From contig JAFDYD010000004.1 of the NCBI GenBank assembly GCA_018267615.1, positions 115,561-179,560 of the forward strand: DNA of 64,000 nt. Direction: 5' to 3'. Position 1 is the first letter of the stretch; each line of letters begins with the position of its first letter. Below the pieces are notes generated by a model. The model was not told where the DNA came from. It saw only the letters and a list, made by a program, of their open reading frames with translations, and did no database searches. Position numbers and translations under genes: made by a program. Below, piece after piece: positions 32,948-41,534 of the stretch. This stretch comes from Bacteroidota bacterium. GTDB lineage: Bacteria > Bacteroidota > Bacteroidia > Chitinophagales > Chitinophagaceae.

Positions 32948-33385
32948 CTATTCCGGTTTAATAACTTCATACGAAGTATAATAAAACACTCTTGCCGAGA
33001 CTGGTTTTTCATTTGTCTTTGGTATATAGTCGTCGGGAATTGTTTTTTCTTTATAAAATTCCCCTTCAAGTCGAACCGAATAACCATGATCAGCAATTGC
33101 CAAAAAATAAGCTGGTATCTGTGCACTTGTCGATGCGGGCTCAACAAAAATATAATCGTCTTCCTTGATTTTTGTTGAGTCGTTCGATAGCGTTACGGAA
33201 ATCCAATCTGCACAATCACAATTGCGTTTAACATGACGAAGCAACAAGGTTTCTTTCACACCGGACAAAATCTTTGGTGCATCATAATCACTACCCGATT
33301 TATTATGAATTCGCCATTGTTGAATAAGACCTATGATACAAACAATGGTAACTGCGATAAAGAGATATCGGTTACGGAATGTCAT
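32948..33385 (-). CDS. Short membrane-anchored protein of unknown function
   Basis: The 145-residue protein has one N-terminal helix (LFIAVTIVCIIGLIQQW), then a soluble part with a CDCADW motif and IFVEPASTSAQIPAYFLAI. I do not recognise a family. The DYIFVEPAS and VRLEGEFYK stretches suggest a small beta-rich domain. It ends seven bases before the S41 protease start and begins 13 bases after thiL on the same strand, so thiL, this gene and the protease may be one unit. Confidence 0.6.
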   Translation of the reverse strand: MTFRNRYLFIAVTIVCIIGLIQQWRIHNKSGSDYDAPKILSGVKETLLLRHVKRNCDCADWISVTLSNDSTKIKEDDYIFVEPASTSAQIPAYFLAIADHGYSVRLEGEFYKEKTIPDDYIPKTNEKPVSARVFYYTSYEVIKPE

Positions 33386-33398
33386 GCATTGAAATTAC

Positions 33399-34436
33399 TT
33401 ATTTTATAGTAAACGCATTCCATCCCTGGGCCGTAATATCGTATTCGCTGCCGCCTTTTGTAATGATCTTTTTTCCTTTTTCCGGCTCGGTCATATAACC
33501 AATAACGCTCACCTGCTCATTTAAAACGAGTTTATCATAATCTTTCTGCGAAACGGTGAATAATAATTCATAATCTTCACCACCGCTTAACGCGCAAGCC
33601 GTTGGATCCAGCTCGAATTTAAAAGCTGCATTGCGCGTTTCTTCGTTTATGGGGATCTTATCTTCATAGATCACGCAACCTATCTTACTTTGGTTGCAGA
33701 TATGTAATATTTCGGAACTTAATCCGTCGCTGATATCCATCATCGAGGTTGGCGTGATATCCGAACTTTCAAAAAATTCAACGATATCTTTTCTGGCCTC
33801 CGGTTTTAATAACCGGCCAATAACATATTCTTCTCCTTCGAGATCTGGTTTTACATCGGGACTTTCTAAAAAAATTTTTTTCTCTCTTTCAAGAAAAATC
33901 AAACCAAGGTATGCGGCTCCTAAATCGCCGCTGCAACAAAGCAGATCTCCTTTTTGAGCGGTGCTGCGTTGCACAAATTTATCTGGCGACACTTCGCCTA
34001 TGGCTGTTATAGAAATAATAAATCCTTTTTGCGAAGAAGAGGTATCACCTCCCACAAGATCAATTCCATATTTATCACATGCTGCATAAACACCATCATA
34101 AAATTCATCGAGCGCTTCCAGACTAAATCGGTTACTTATTCCCAGGCTTATTGTGATTTGCGTGGGCGTGGCATTCATCGCATATATATCACTGATATTA
34201 ACAATAACACTCTTGTACCCGAGATGCTTTAGCGGCGTATAAATGAGATCGAAATGAATATTTTCTATTAAGAGATCTGTTGTGATCACGGTTTGCTTTC
34301 CAAAATGATCGATCACGGCAGCATCGTCTCCAACACCTAAAACTGTCGAAGCATTTTTATGCTCGATGTTTTTTGTAAGATGATCAATCAATCCAAATTC
34401 CCCGAGTGATGATATTTCAGTTCTATCTTCGGCCAT
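33399..34436 (-). CDS. thiL: Thiamine-monophosphate kinase
   Basis: The 345-residue protein has the ThiL/PurM-like fold. Features include GEFGLIDHLTKNI, GVGDDAAVIDHFG, HFDLIYTPLKHLGYKSV, INISDIYAMNATPTQITISLG, GGDTSSS and MMDISDGLSSEILHIC, with ALSGGEDYELLFTV near the C terminus. It phosphorylates thiamine monophosphate to the pyrophosphate. Length is near E. coli ThiL (325). It lies between suhB and a short membrane protein on the same strand; no other thi gene is adjacent. Confidence 0.93.
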   Translation of the reverse strand: MAEDRTEISSLGEFGLIDHLTKNIEHKNASTVLGVGDDAAVIDHFGKQTVITTDLLIENIHFDLIYTPLKHLGYKSVIVNISDIYAMNATPTQITISLGISNRFSLEALDEFYDGVYAACDKYGIDLVGGDTSSSQKGFIISITAIGEVSPDKFVQRSTAQKGDLLCCSGDLGAAYLGLIFLEREKKIFLESPDVKPDLEGEEYVIGRLLKPEARKDIVEFFESSDITPTSMMDISDGLSSEILHICNQSKIGCVIYEDKIPINEETRNAAFKFELDPTACALSGGEDYELLFTVSQKDYDKLVLNEQVSVIGYMTEPEKGKKIITKGGSEYDITAQGWNAFTIK

Positions 34437-34483
34437 AATTTATTATTTGAATAATCAAATTTTTAATGAGGATGCGATATTGT

Positions 34484-35257
34484 TTACACTTCATCCCTTA
34501 TCCATTTCAACAATTCGTCATGAATTTTTCCATTCGTAGCAACAATATGTGGTTGATAGGGAGAATACTTTTTCCCGGTGAAATCAGAAACTCTTCCACC
34601 GGCTTCCTGCACGATCAAAAAACCTGCGGCGCTATCCCATGCCTGCAATTTGTGTTCAAAAAATCCGTCGAATCTTCCCGCAGCCACCCAGCATAAATCC
34701 AATGCTGCAGAGCCAAGTCTCCTTACGGGAACTCCTTTGCGAATCATCCTCGCAAAAACATCGAGCGGACCATTGTGATGATCGAGATAACTATACGGGA
34801 AACCAGTAACAAGGCAAGATTTAATAACTTCTTTTTCCTCGCTCACATAAATTCTTTTATCATTCAGCGAGGCGCCATATCCCTTTTGTGCAAAATAAAA
34901 TTCATTGATAAAAGGATTATACACTGCACCCATGATCATTTCTCCATCCAATTCCAACCCGATCGATACGCAACATAACGGAATACCATGTGCAAAATTC
35001 ACTGTACCATCAATTGGATCAATAATCCACTTATAATTGGAATCGCTCGCGAGCTCACCGGCTTCCTCGCTCAAAATAAAATGATCAGGAAATTCATTTT
35101 TAATGATTTCAAAAATCACTTTTTCGGATGCATGATCCGCCTCAGTAACAAGGTTATTAATTCCTTCTTTATTAGATATCAAAAAATTTCCCTGGAAATA
35201 TTCCTGCATCACTTTTGCGCCGGCCTCTGTAGCCTTGATGAGTGTTTCTTTTAACAT
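34484..35257 (-). CDS. suhB: Inositol monophosphatase family protein
   Basis: The 257-residue protein has the metal-binding motifs of the family. ILSEEAGELAS carries Glu, WIIDPIDGTVNFAHGIP carries the Asp-Pro-Ile-Asp-Gly-Thr site, and WDSAAGFLIVQEAGG carries the second Asp. It dephosphorylates inositol phosphates or related sugar phosphates; the symbol is by similarity to SuhB. Length is typical (267 in E. coli). A TATCTTTG −7 box ends only five bases before the ATG, so it may be leaderless. ThiL follows on the same strand. Confidence 0.88.
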   Translation of the reverse strand: MLKETLIKATEAGAKVMQEYFQGNFLISNKEGINNLVTEADHASEKVIFEIIKNEFPDHFILSEEAGELASDSNYKWIIDPIDGTVNFAHGIPLCCVSIGLELDGEMIMGAVYNPFINEFYFAQKGYGASLNDKRIYVSEEKEVIKSCLVTGFPYSYLDHHNGPLDVFARMIRKGVPVRRLGSAALDLCWVAAGRFDGFFEHKLQAWDSAAGFLIVQEAGGRVSDFTGKKYSPYQPHIVATNGKIHDELLKWIRDEV

Positions 35258-35261
35258 GGCG

Positions 35262-35269
35262 CAAAGATA
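35262..35269 (-). promoter_or_regulatory. −7 promoter box (TATCTTTG) of suhB
   Basis: Minus-strand TATCTTTG matches TANNTTTG exactly and ends four bases before the ATG at 35257, which predicts a transcript beginning at or near the start codon. No −33 box was checked beyond this. Confidence 0.45.
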
Positions 35270-35321
35270 GGAAAGGCTTTGCTGAAAGACCCACTGACCG
35301 CAAATGCGGCAGAGGATAAGA

Positions 35322-35387
35322 TAAGAGCGAAGAAACAGAGCGGAGAGCGCCCAACCTTTCGCTCTCCGCTCTGTTTCTTCGCTCTTA
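35322..35387. repeat. Perfect 28-bp palindrome built of GAGCG words
   Basis: Bases 35322-35349 and 35360-35387 are exact reverse complements around a ten-base loop ending in ACCTTT. The word GAGCG occurs three times per arm. It lies just after the stop of the aldo/keto reductase gene and just upstream of the suhB promoter region, both on the minus strand. The arm and the loop resemble the element at 13913-13980. Confidence 0.9.
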
Positions 35388-35394
35388 TTAAGGA

Positions 35395-36384
35395 CTACCG
35401 ATTAACACTTCCCATCATTTGTTCGGGATAACGTTTACCCATAGCCGCATCCGGTGGGAATGTGTCACTGATCTCTTTTAATTCTTTGTCGGTAAGTTTA
35501 ACTTTCAGTGCCTCTATATTTTCTTCGAGATATTTAATTCTCTTGGTGCCGGGAATAGGAAATATATGATCACCTTGTGCCAAAACCCAAGCAAGTGCAA
35601 GTTGAGATGCGGTGCAGTTCTTGCCGTTGGCGAGGTTTTCCAGTTTATCTACGAGATCAAGATTTTTTTGAAAATTTTCTCCTTGGAACCGAGGCGAAAA
35701 TCTTCTGTAATCATCGGCAGCGAGATCTTCGAACTTTTTTATTTGTCCGGTGAGAAAACCTCTGCCCAAAGGACTATAAGCAACAAACGCAATTCCCAAT
35801 TCTTTGCAGGTATCGATGATTTCATTTTCCGGATCGCGTGTCCACAATGAATACTCCGTTTGCAATGCTGTGATGGGAAATACTGCGTGTGCTTTTCTCA
35901 AAGTACTGGCCGATACTTCCGACAATCCGATTCCTCGCACTTTTCCTTCTTTCACCAATTTTCCCATTGCTTCCACGGTTTCTTCAATAGGAGTGTTGGC
36001 ATCAACACGATGCAAATAATACAAATCAATAGTATCGATATCCAGCCTTTTCAAACTCGCCTCGGAAGCAGATCTCACGTATTCGGGTTTACCATTAATA
36101 CCGCGCGCTAGCGGATTGATTGGGTCTCTGACGATTCCAAATTTTGTGGCGATGGTTAATTTTTCTCTTTTTCCTTTAATAGCTTTTCCTACAAGTTCTT
36201 CATTTTTGAATGGTCCGTATGCGTCTGCGGTATCAAGAAAAGTTAATCCCAGTTCTATTGCGCGATGTATTGTTTTGATAGATTCTGCATCATCAGTCGC
36301 TCCATAAAATTCACTCATGCCCATACACCCAAGCCCCAATTCGGAAGCATGCAAGCCCTGACTTCCCAATGATTTTATTTTCAT
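35395..36384 (-). CDS. Aldo/keto reductase
   Basis: The 329-residue protein has the AKR barrel. Catalytic residues are in [20 protein letters not shown] (Asp and Tyr), TIATKFG (Lys) and YYLHRVD (His). [19 protein letters not shown] and [15 protein letters not shown] follow, with the NADPH-binding [18 protein letters not shown] near the C terminus. This is the YajO/AKR13-type group. Substrate is unknown. It is divergent from the GT2 gene and its stop lies eight bases from a perfect palindrome. Confidence 0.9.
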   Translation of the reverse strand: MKIKSLGSQGLHASELGLGCMGMSEFYGATDDAESIKTIHRAIELGLTFLDTADAYGPFKNEELVGKAIKGKREKLTIATKFGIVRDPINPLARGINGKPEYVRSASEASLKRLDIDTIDLYYLHRVDANTPIEETVEAMGKLVKEGKVRGIGLSEVSASTLRKAHAVFPITALQTEYSLWTRDPENEIIDTCKELGIAFVAYSPLGRGFLTGQIKKFEDLAADDYRRFSPRFQGENFQKNLDLVDKLENLANGKNCTASQLALAWVLAQGDHIFPIPGTKRIKYLEENIEALKVKLTDKELKEISDTFPPDAAMGKRYPEQMMGSVNR

Positions 36385-36510
36385 GACAAATTATTTTTGA
36401 GTAGATAAAGTTATTTCTTCTTCCATGAACAATAAAAATGGATGTCTGGTTTAACATTTTGCCAGATAAGTGAAAAAATCGTACTTCGTATTCTTACTTG
36501 CTCAATAACT

Positions 36511-37659
36511 GTGACTCTTTCTGTAATAATTGTAAACTACAACGTAAAATATTTTCTCGAACAATGCCTTTGTTCGGTGGAAAAAGCAATTGCAACAGAT
36601 CCGCATTTGATTCAAACTGAAATTTTTGTAGTAGATAATCATTCTTCCGACGGAAGCATGGATTATCTCCGATACAAATTTCCGGGTGTGCAGTTTTTCA
36701 GCAATGCGGAGAATACCGGTTTTGCAAAAGCAAATAACCAGGCGCTGGCAAAGGCAACCGGCAAATATATTTTATTCCTCAACCCTGATACCATCATTGC
36801 GGAAGACAGTATTACGATATGTATTGCGTTTATGAAAACAAATCGAAATGCCGGTGCAATAGGAGTGCGGATGATAGATGGGAATGGAAATTTTTTGAAA
36901 GAATCAAAAAGAGGATTTCCTTCTTCCTGGGCGTCTTTTTGTAAGCTGTCGGGATTGACAGCGTTATTTCCGCATTCAAAATTATTTGCCTCATATTATA
37001 TGGGTCATTTGAACCAAAACATCAATCACCAGGTTGATATTCTTTCAGGAGCATTCATGTTGATCCGAAAAGAATTGTTGGATAAAACCGGCGGATTCGA
37101 CGAACAGTTTTTTATGTATGCTGAGGATATTGATCTCAGTTACCGTATGCAACAAGCCGGTTATAGGAATTATTATTTAGCAAGCACCACTATTATTCAT
37201 TTTAAAGGAGAGAGTACAAGAAAGGATTTGCATTATGTGAAATTATTTTACAAAGCAATGGTTCAGTTTATGCGCAAGCATATTAGTTCATCGCATCTGA
37301 TTCTTTTACCAATGCAAATTGCAGTTTGGTTCAGAAGCAAGATTGCCGCACTCGTATATTTTTTTCCGGCGAAACGCCAAGAGAAAAAAATCTATACTAC
37401 ATTTTTGAAAGGTGATAAAAAAAATATGGAATTGTTAAGAAGTTCTATTCCTATTGCAGAAAGAAACATTGTGGAGAATATTGATCAAGCAAACGAAATT
37501 ATTTTTTGCGAAGGATCGGGTCTGTCATTTAAAAATATCATTGAATCAATTCAGCAACAACATAAATCTGTCTCTTTTAAAATTCACGCCGGCAATAGCC
37601 ACAGCCTGGTTGGAAGTGATTTTAAAAATAAAAATGGTGAAGCAATTGCGATAAATTAA
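36511..37659 (+). CDS. GT2-family glycosyltransferase
   Basis: The family-typical start is VTLSVIIVNYNVKYF, where the first codon is GTG at 36511, giving 382 residues; a longer ATG start at 36442 adds residues that look unlike the family. Motifs are VDNHSSDGSMDYL, NTGFAKANNQAL, LFLNPDTII (Asp-x-Asp-type) and DEQFFMYAEDIDLSYRMQQAGY. It is predicted to add sugars to a surface polysaccharide, and a hydrophobic segment near IAVWFRSKIAALVYFF may anchor it. The last 80 residues are not recognised. It is convergent with the following membrane protein. Confidence 0.8.
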   Translation: MTLSVIIVNYNVKYFLEQCLCSVEKAIATDPHLIQTEIFVVDNHSSDGSMDYLRYKFPGVQFFSNAENTGFAKANNQALAKATGKYILFLNPDTIIAEDSITICIAFMKTNRNAGAIGVRMIDGNGNFLKESKRGFPSSWASFCKLSGLTALFPHSKLFASYYMGHLNQNINHQVDILSGAFMLIRKELLDKTGGFDEQFFMYAEDIDLSYRMQQAGYRNYYLASTTIIHFKGESTRKDLHYVKLFYKAMVQFMRKHISSSHLILLPMQIAVWFRSKIAALVYFFPAKRQEKKIYTTFLKGDKKNMELLRSSIPIAERNIVENIDQANEIIFCEGSGLSFKNIIESIQQQHKSVSFKIHAGNSHSLVGSDFKNKNGEAIAIN

Positions 37660-37667
37660 TTGCGCCT

Positions 37668-38381
37668 TTAAAATTTCTGCCTTTTTGGTTCTAAAAAGTA
37701 CAAGAGGCTTTTATAAGTCGATAATAATATAACCATCAACAAAAAACTCCACGCCAGTACGAGCATAGGCACGCCCGGAAAAGATTCATTTTCCAGAAAA
37801 CCGGTCGCCGCCAATTTGTTCAGCCCGACGTAGGTCCACTTATCGATGTATATAGGCAATATCAAAAACAATGGAAACAACAAAATTCGTTGTGTCCATC
37901 CACGGAGTAGTATAAACGCTCTTAATAGTGGTAGCGCCGTCAATAGAATTATCAGAATTAGTCCGCCTAATGCAACAGTGTGGCTATTACTTTTATCAGC
38001 ATGTTGGAAAAGCTGGCGCAGTCCAAAAGTTTCGTCGCTGCCACCGGCCATGGCCGCGAGTATGCGCACAAAAGGAATTGTTGCAAATAATAATAAAAAT
38101 CCCAGCGATTGTTCGGTCGAGTTTCGCTGTTTTCCCATTAACCACCAGGCAATCCATACGATGATATAAGTAATTAATGGGCCTGCGAACCATATCCACA
38201 CTTGCGTATGAGCCGATGCCGTGCAGTCGCTGCATAGTGTCCAGTTATCAAAACTTTTTATGCCCCAACAACCACAAACAATCTTTCCTGCTAGAAAATG
38301 CGCCCAGTCGTGGCACTCATGAATAAAAAAAATAAGTGCTAAAAATCCCAATAAATATTTGACGTTGAATCTGATTACCAT
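37668..38381 (-). CDS. Polytopic membrane protein with HExxxxxH-like and Cys-cluster motifs
   Basis: The 237-residue protein has about six helices. The first contains LIFFIHECHDWAHF, with spaced His and Glu, followed by CGCWG and LCSDC, which makes four cysteines in a short loop. WIWFAGPLITYIIVW follows, as seen in M50-like site-2 protease relatives, but the HExxH signature itself is not there. It could be a distant M50-like protein or a metal-binding membrane protein. Its 5' end faces mgtE across a palindrome. Confidence 0.5.
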   Translation of the reverse strand: MVIRFNVKYLLGFLALIFFIHECHDWAHFLAGKIVCGCWGIKSFDNWTLCSDCTASAHTQVWIWFAGPLITYIIVWIAWWLMGKQRNSTEQSLGFLLLFATIPFVRILAAMAGGSDETFGLRQLFQHADKSNSHTVALGGLILIILLTALPLLRAFILLRGWTQRILLFPLFLILPIYIDKWTYVGLNKLAATGFLENESFPGVPMLVLAWSFLLMVILLSTYKSLLYFLEPKRQKF

Positions 38382-38398
38382 CGATTAAAGATAATTAA

Positions 38399-38589
38399 TC
38401 TGAACCGGGATTCTTGAGATGATTGGGATTTTTGGGAAACGGTTTTGCAATTCGAGAGCACTGATTATTCAAGCTGGTTAGTAGTTATATCCACGGTCAA
38501 ATTCATTTTATTTTTCTTCAAACCGGTACTCAGCCAATCACAAAACCATTTCCCAAAAATCCCAACCATCTCAAGAATCCCGGTTCAGA
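38399..38589. repeat. Long palindrome between divergent genes (CTGAACCGGGATT family)
   Basis: Bases 38399-38448 pair with 38540-38589 over about 50 bp with few mismatches. Arms begin TCTGAACCGGGATT and include GATT and GGGA words at varied steps. The central 90 bases hold weaker complementarity. It fills most of the gap between two divergent genes, so it cannot be a shared terminator. A promoter-like box for mgtE begins 11 bases after it. Confidence 0.88.
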
Positions 38590-38599
38590 CTGTTTGCTT

Positions 38600-38607
38600 T
38601 AAATTTG
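38600..38607 (+). promoter_or_regulatory. −7 promoter box (TAAATTTG) of mgtE
   Basis: The box matches TANNTTTG and lies 23 bases before the ATG at 38631. At the −33 position lies the end of the palindrome, with no clear TTTG. Confidence 0.35.
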
Positions 38608-38630
38608 TAAATAGCCTATAAATAATTTTT

Positions 38631-39998
38631 ATGCTCAACCTGAACGATATCAAGAACCTGTTGCAAAATAATAAGATAACAGAATTCGTAAAGTTGAACA
38701 AGTTGACGCCGCGTGATATCGTTGACTTTACCAACAAGTACACCAATTGGGCGGGTAAGCTATTTCAGCACATTGATATTAAAAATGCGGCCAGGGCTTT
38801 TAAATTTTTGCGGAAAAAGAAGCAGGAAATTATCATCAAATCTTTGCCAGATGAAAAAGCCGCCGAACTTTTGAATGCATTGAGACCAGACGACAGAACC
38901 GCCTTTCTGAGTATGTTACCGGGAAATGCGGTGAAAGAATTATTAACGGTGCTTAGTCCGGAAACGCGCGCGGAAACACTCGAGCTGCTCGGATATCCAG
39001 AAGGATCTGTTGGAAGATTGATGTCTCCAGATTACCTGGATATCAAAAAAACAAGTACGGTTAAAGAAGTACTTGATATCGTAAAACAACGGGGACAAGC
39101 AGCCGAAACACTTAATTTTTTGTTTGTTACTGATGATAAAGGTGTATTGATAGACGATATTAATATCAAGGAGTTTCTTATTGTTGAGCCGGATACTGTG
39201 GTGGAAAAATTGATGGATAACCAATTTATTTGTCTGCGCGCAAATGATGCGCAAAAAGAAGCGATCCGCATTTTCCGCAGTAATAGCCGGTTTGCATTGC
39301 CGGTAACAAACGACAACGGTGTGTTACTTGGAATCGTAACACTCGATGATGTGTTACGATTGGCGGAAAAAGAAGGAACGCGTGAAATTCAAAAGATCGG
39401 GGGTTCCGAAGCATTGGATGAACCTTATACTACGATCTCGTTTGGAAATCTTGTAAAGAAAAGAGCCGGCTGGCTTGTGATTTTGTTTTTGGGAGAAATG
39501 CTAACGGCTACGGCTATGGGCTACTTCGAAGGAGAGATCAGTAAGGCTACGGTGCTCGCGTTATTCATACCTTTAATTATTTCAAGCGGTGGCAATTCCG
39601 GATCGCAGGCTTCTTCTATTATTATCCGCTCGATGGCATTGAGTGAAATCAGTTTCCGCGATTGGTTCTTTGTAATGCGCAAAGAAATTTTTTCTGGATT
39701 GCTTCTTGGAACAATTCTCGGCGTCGTAGGCTTTCTAAGAATATTTTTTTGGCAGAAACTTAATCTCTATAATTATGGAGAGCACTGGTACTTGGTAGCA
39801 CTCACTGTAGCATTTGCTTTGGTGGGCGTAGTGATTTGGGGAACAATTTCAGGATCGATGTTGCCGCTGTTATTAAAAAAACTCGGCGCAGATCCCGCTG
39901 CTTCATCTGCTCCGTTTGTTGCAACGCTGGTGGACGTGACAGGATTGATTATTTATTTCTCTGTGGCATTTATGATTTTGAAAGGTACTTTATTGTAA
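38631..39998 (+). CDS. mgtE: Magnesium transporter MgtE
   Basis: The 455-residue protein has the three parts of MgtE. There is an N-terminal superhelical domain (ARAFKFLRKKKQEIIIKSLP, LLNALRPDDRTAFLSML), a CBS pair (about residues 135-260, with the PVTNDNGVLLGIVTLDDVL segment), and five helices with ISSGGNSGSQASSIIIRSMA and ADPAASSAPFVATLVDVTGL. It is a homodimeric channel that closes when the cytoplasmic domains bind Mg2+. Length matches Thermus MgtE (about 450). It is convergent with the GNAT gene. Confidence 0.93.
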   Translation: MLNLNDIKNLLQNNKITEFVKLNKLTPRDIVDFTNKYTNWAGKLFQHIDIKNAARAFKFLRKKKQEIIIKSLPDEKAAELLNALRPDDRTAFLSMLPGNAVKELLTVLSPETRAETLELLGYPEGSVGRLMSPDYLDIKKTSTVKEVLDIVKQRGQAAETLNFLFVTDDKGVLIDDINIKEFLIVEPDTVVEKLMDNQFICLRANDAQKEAIRIFRSNSRFALPVTNDNGVLLGIVTLDDVLRLAEKEGTREIQKIGGSEALDEPYTTISFGNLVKKRAGWLVILFLGEMLTATAMGYFEGEISKATVLALFIPLIISSGGNSGSQASSIIIRSMALSEISFRDWFFVMRKEIFSGLLLGTILGVVGFLRIFFWQKLNLYNYGEHWYLVALTVAFALVGVVIWGTISGSMLPLLLKKLGADPAASSAPFVATLVDVTGLIIYFSVAFMILKGTLL

Positions 39999-40011
39999 AA
40001 CTTTTTTGGTA

Positions 40012-40458
40012 TTAGCTATTGTCCCACCAATAAAAATTTGTTTTATCAGAAATCGAAAATCCAACCGAAGGATATAAGCGGTTTCCAACAATATTCGTTT
40101 TTTCTGTTTCCAATGCTAGGCCTGCTCCTTTAGTATCTCGTGAAAGTTGTTTAGCTCGTTCAATCAAAAGTTTTGATATTCCTCTTCCACGGTATTCTTC
40201 CGAAACATATAAATCATTTAATAACCAATATCGTTTTATTCTTGTGCTGGAAAATTGCGGATACAATTGTGTGAACCCAATAAGTTTTTTATTTTCTTCC
40301 GCAACATAAATCATCGATTCTTCGTATTGAATTCTTTCGCTGAGAAATTTTTTTGCTCCTTCGATATCCGATTCTTTCCTGTAAAAAATACGATAGAGGT
40401 TAAACAAATTGGCTAACTGAAGCAAATCATTGATCGTGGCTTGTCTGATTTCAATCAT
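40012..40458 (-). CDS. GNAT-family N-acetyltransferase
   Basis: The 148-residue protein has an acetyl-CoA-binding segment LNDLYVSEEYRGRGISKLLIERA with the R/Q-x-x-G-x-G/A motif (RGRGIS). The strand KKLIGFTQLYPQF precedes it and a C-terminal YPSVGFSISDKTNFYWW ends the fold. Substrate is unknown. It ends 13 bases after mgtE's stop (convergent) and starts 31 bases after cydB on the same strand. Confidence 0.85.
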   Translation of the reverse strand: MIEIRQATINDLLQLANLFNLYRIFYRKESDIEGAKKFLSERIQYEESMIYVAEENKKLIGFTQLYPQFSSTRIKRYWLLNDLYVSEEYRGRGISKLLIERAKQLSRDTKGAGLALETEKTNIVGNRLYPSVGFSISDKTNFYWWDNS

Positions 40459-40488
40459 AATTTTTTTAATTAGTCGAAAGAATTTTTA

Positions 40489-41517
40489 TTAGTAACTCAT
40501 TTCATCCAGTGTTACTTTTCCTTTGAAGGTCCAAAATACAAATCCTGTATAAATACCCACGAGCGGTGTACCAATCAAAGCAATAATCAATAATATTTTC
40601 ATGGTTTGTTCAGACGATGCGGCATTGTGAACAGTAATACTATTTTCAGGATTTTGGGGAGAATATAGTAAAAAAGGAAAAGCTTCTAATGCAACCATGA
40701 TCAGCAAAAGAGCAATGGTTGCTGAAGAACTTAAAAAAGCATATCTGAATTTTCCTCTTTTTACCTGGCGCGGAATATTTGCAATACACAACGTCATGAG
40801 AACAGGTATAATAAAGAATGCCACGTTACCTCTGAAAAAATCGCTCAGGTGAGGAATATATAATAAGGTGTATAGGGTTGTAATAACAAAACTCACCACA
40901 AAAAAAATCGTGAAGTTATTTGCAAGAATATGCAGCTTTGCATATAGTCTATTTTTTGTTTTCATTGTGAGGTAGATTGCACCATGCATCATAAACAATG
41001 CTAGTGTGGTGATAGAAACAAGTATACCAAACGGGTTAAAGAAAAAAGTCCAGCTCCCAGAAAATTCTTTCTCATGATTCAATGGTAATCCCTGCACAAC
41101 ATTTCCCAACATTAATCCTAACGACAATGCAATGATGATGCACGACACGCAGTAAACAATATCCCATGTTTTTCTCCACCATAGCATCGGTTGCTTACTT
41201 CTGAATTCGATTGCCACACCGCGAAAAATAAGTCCAACCAAAAAGATCATGAACGGAACATAAAACGCAGAAAATATCGCAGCGTATGCAACAGGAAATC
41301 CGGCAAACAAAGCGCCGCCGCCGATCACCAGCCATACTTCATTTCCATCCCATATAGGAGCAATTGCATTGATAGCGATACGACGGCTTTCTTCTTTATT
41401 CAAAAAAAGATGCAGCGCACCGGCACCCAAGTCAAAGCCATCAAGTATCGCATATCCGCTGATAATCGCGCCGAATATCAGGTACCACCAAACATTATAG
41501 TCGATGTTTAAAAACAT
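40489..41517 (-). CDS. cydB: Cytochrome bd-type quinol oxidase subunit II
   Basis: The 342-residue protein has about eight to nine helices. It starts MFLNIDYNVWWYLIFGAIIS with the CydB entry YAILDGFDLGAGALHLF, then IAPIWDGNEVWLVIGGGALFAGFP and RGVAIEFRSK. CydB pairs with CydA and forms the bd oxidase. It follows cydA after a 17-base gap and so is its operon partner. I see no cydX-like small gene immediately after it. Confidence 0.93.
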   Translation of the reverse strand: MFLNIDYNVWWYLIFGAIISGYAILDGFDLGAGALHLFLNKEESRRIAINAIAPIWDGNEVWLVIGGGALFAGFPVAYAAIFSAFYVPFMIFLVGLIFRGVAIEFRSKQPMLWWRKTWDIVYCVSCIIIALSLGLMLGNVVQGLPLNHEKEFSGSWTFFFNPFGILVSITTLALFMMHGAIYLTMKTKNRLYAKLHILANNFTIFFVVSFVITTLYTLLYIPHLSDFFRGNVAFFIIPVLMTLCIANIPRQVKRGKFRYAFLSSSATIALLLIMVALEAFPFLLYSPQNPENSITVHNAASSEQTMKILLIIALIGTPLVGIYTGFVFWTFKGKVTLDEMSY

Positions 41518-41534
41518 TTTTCTATTAAAAAAAA

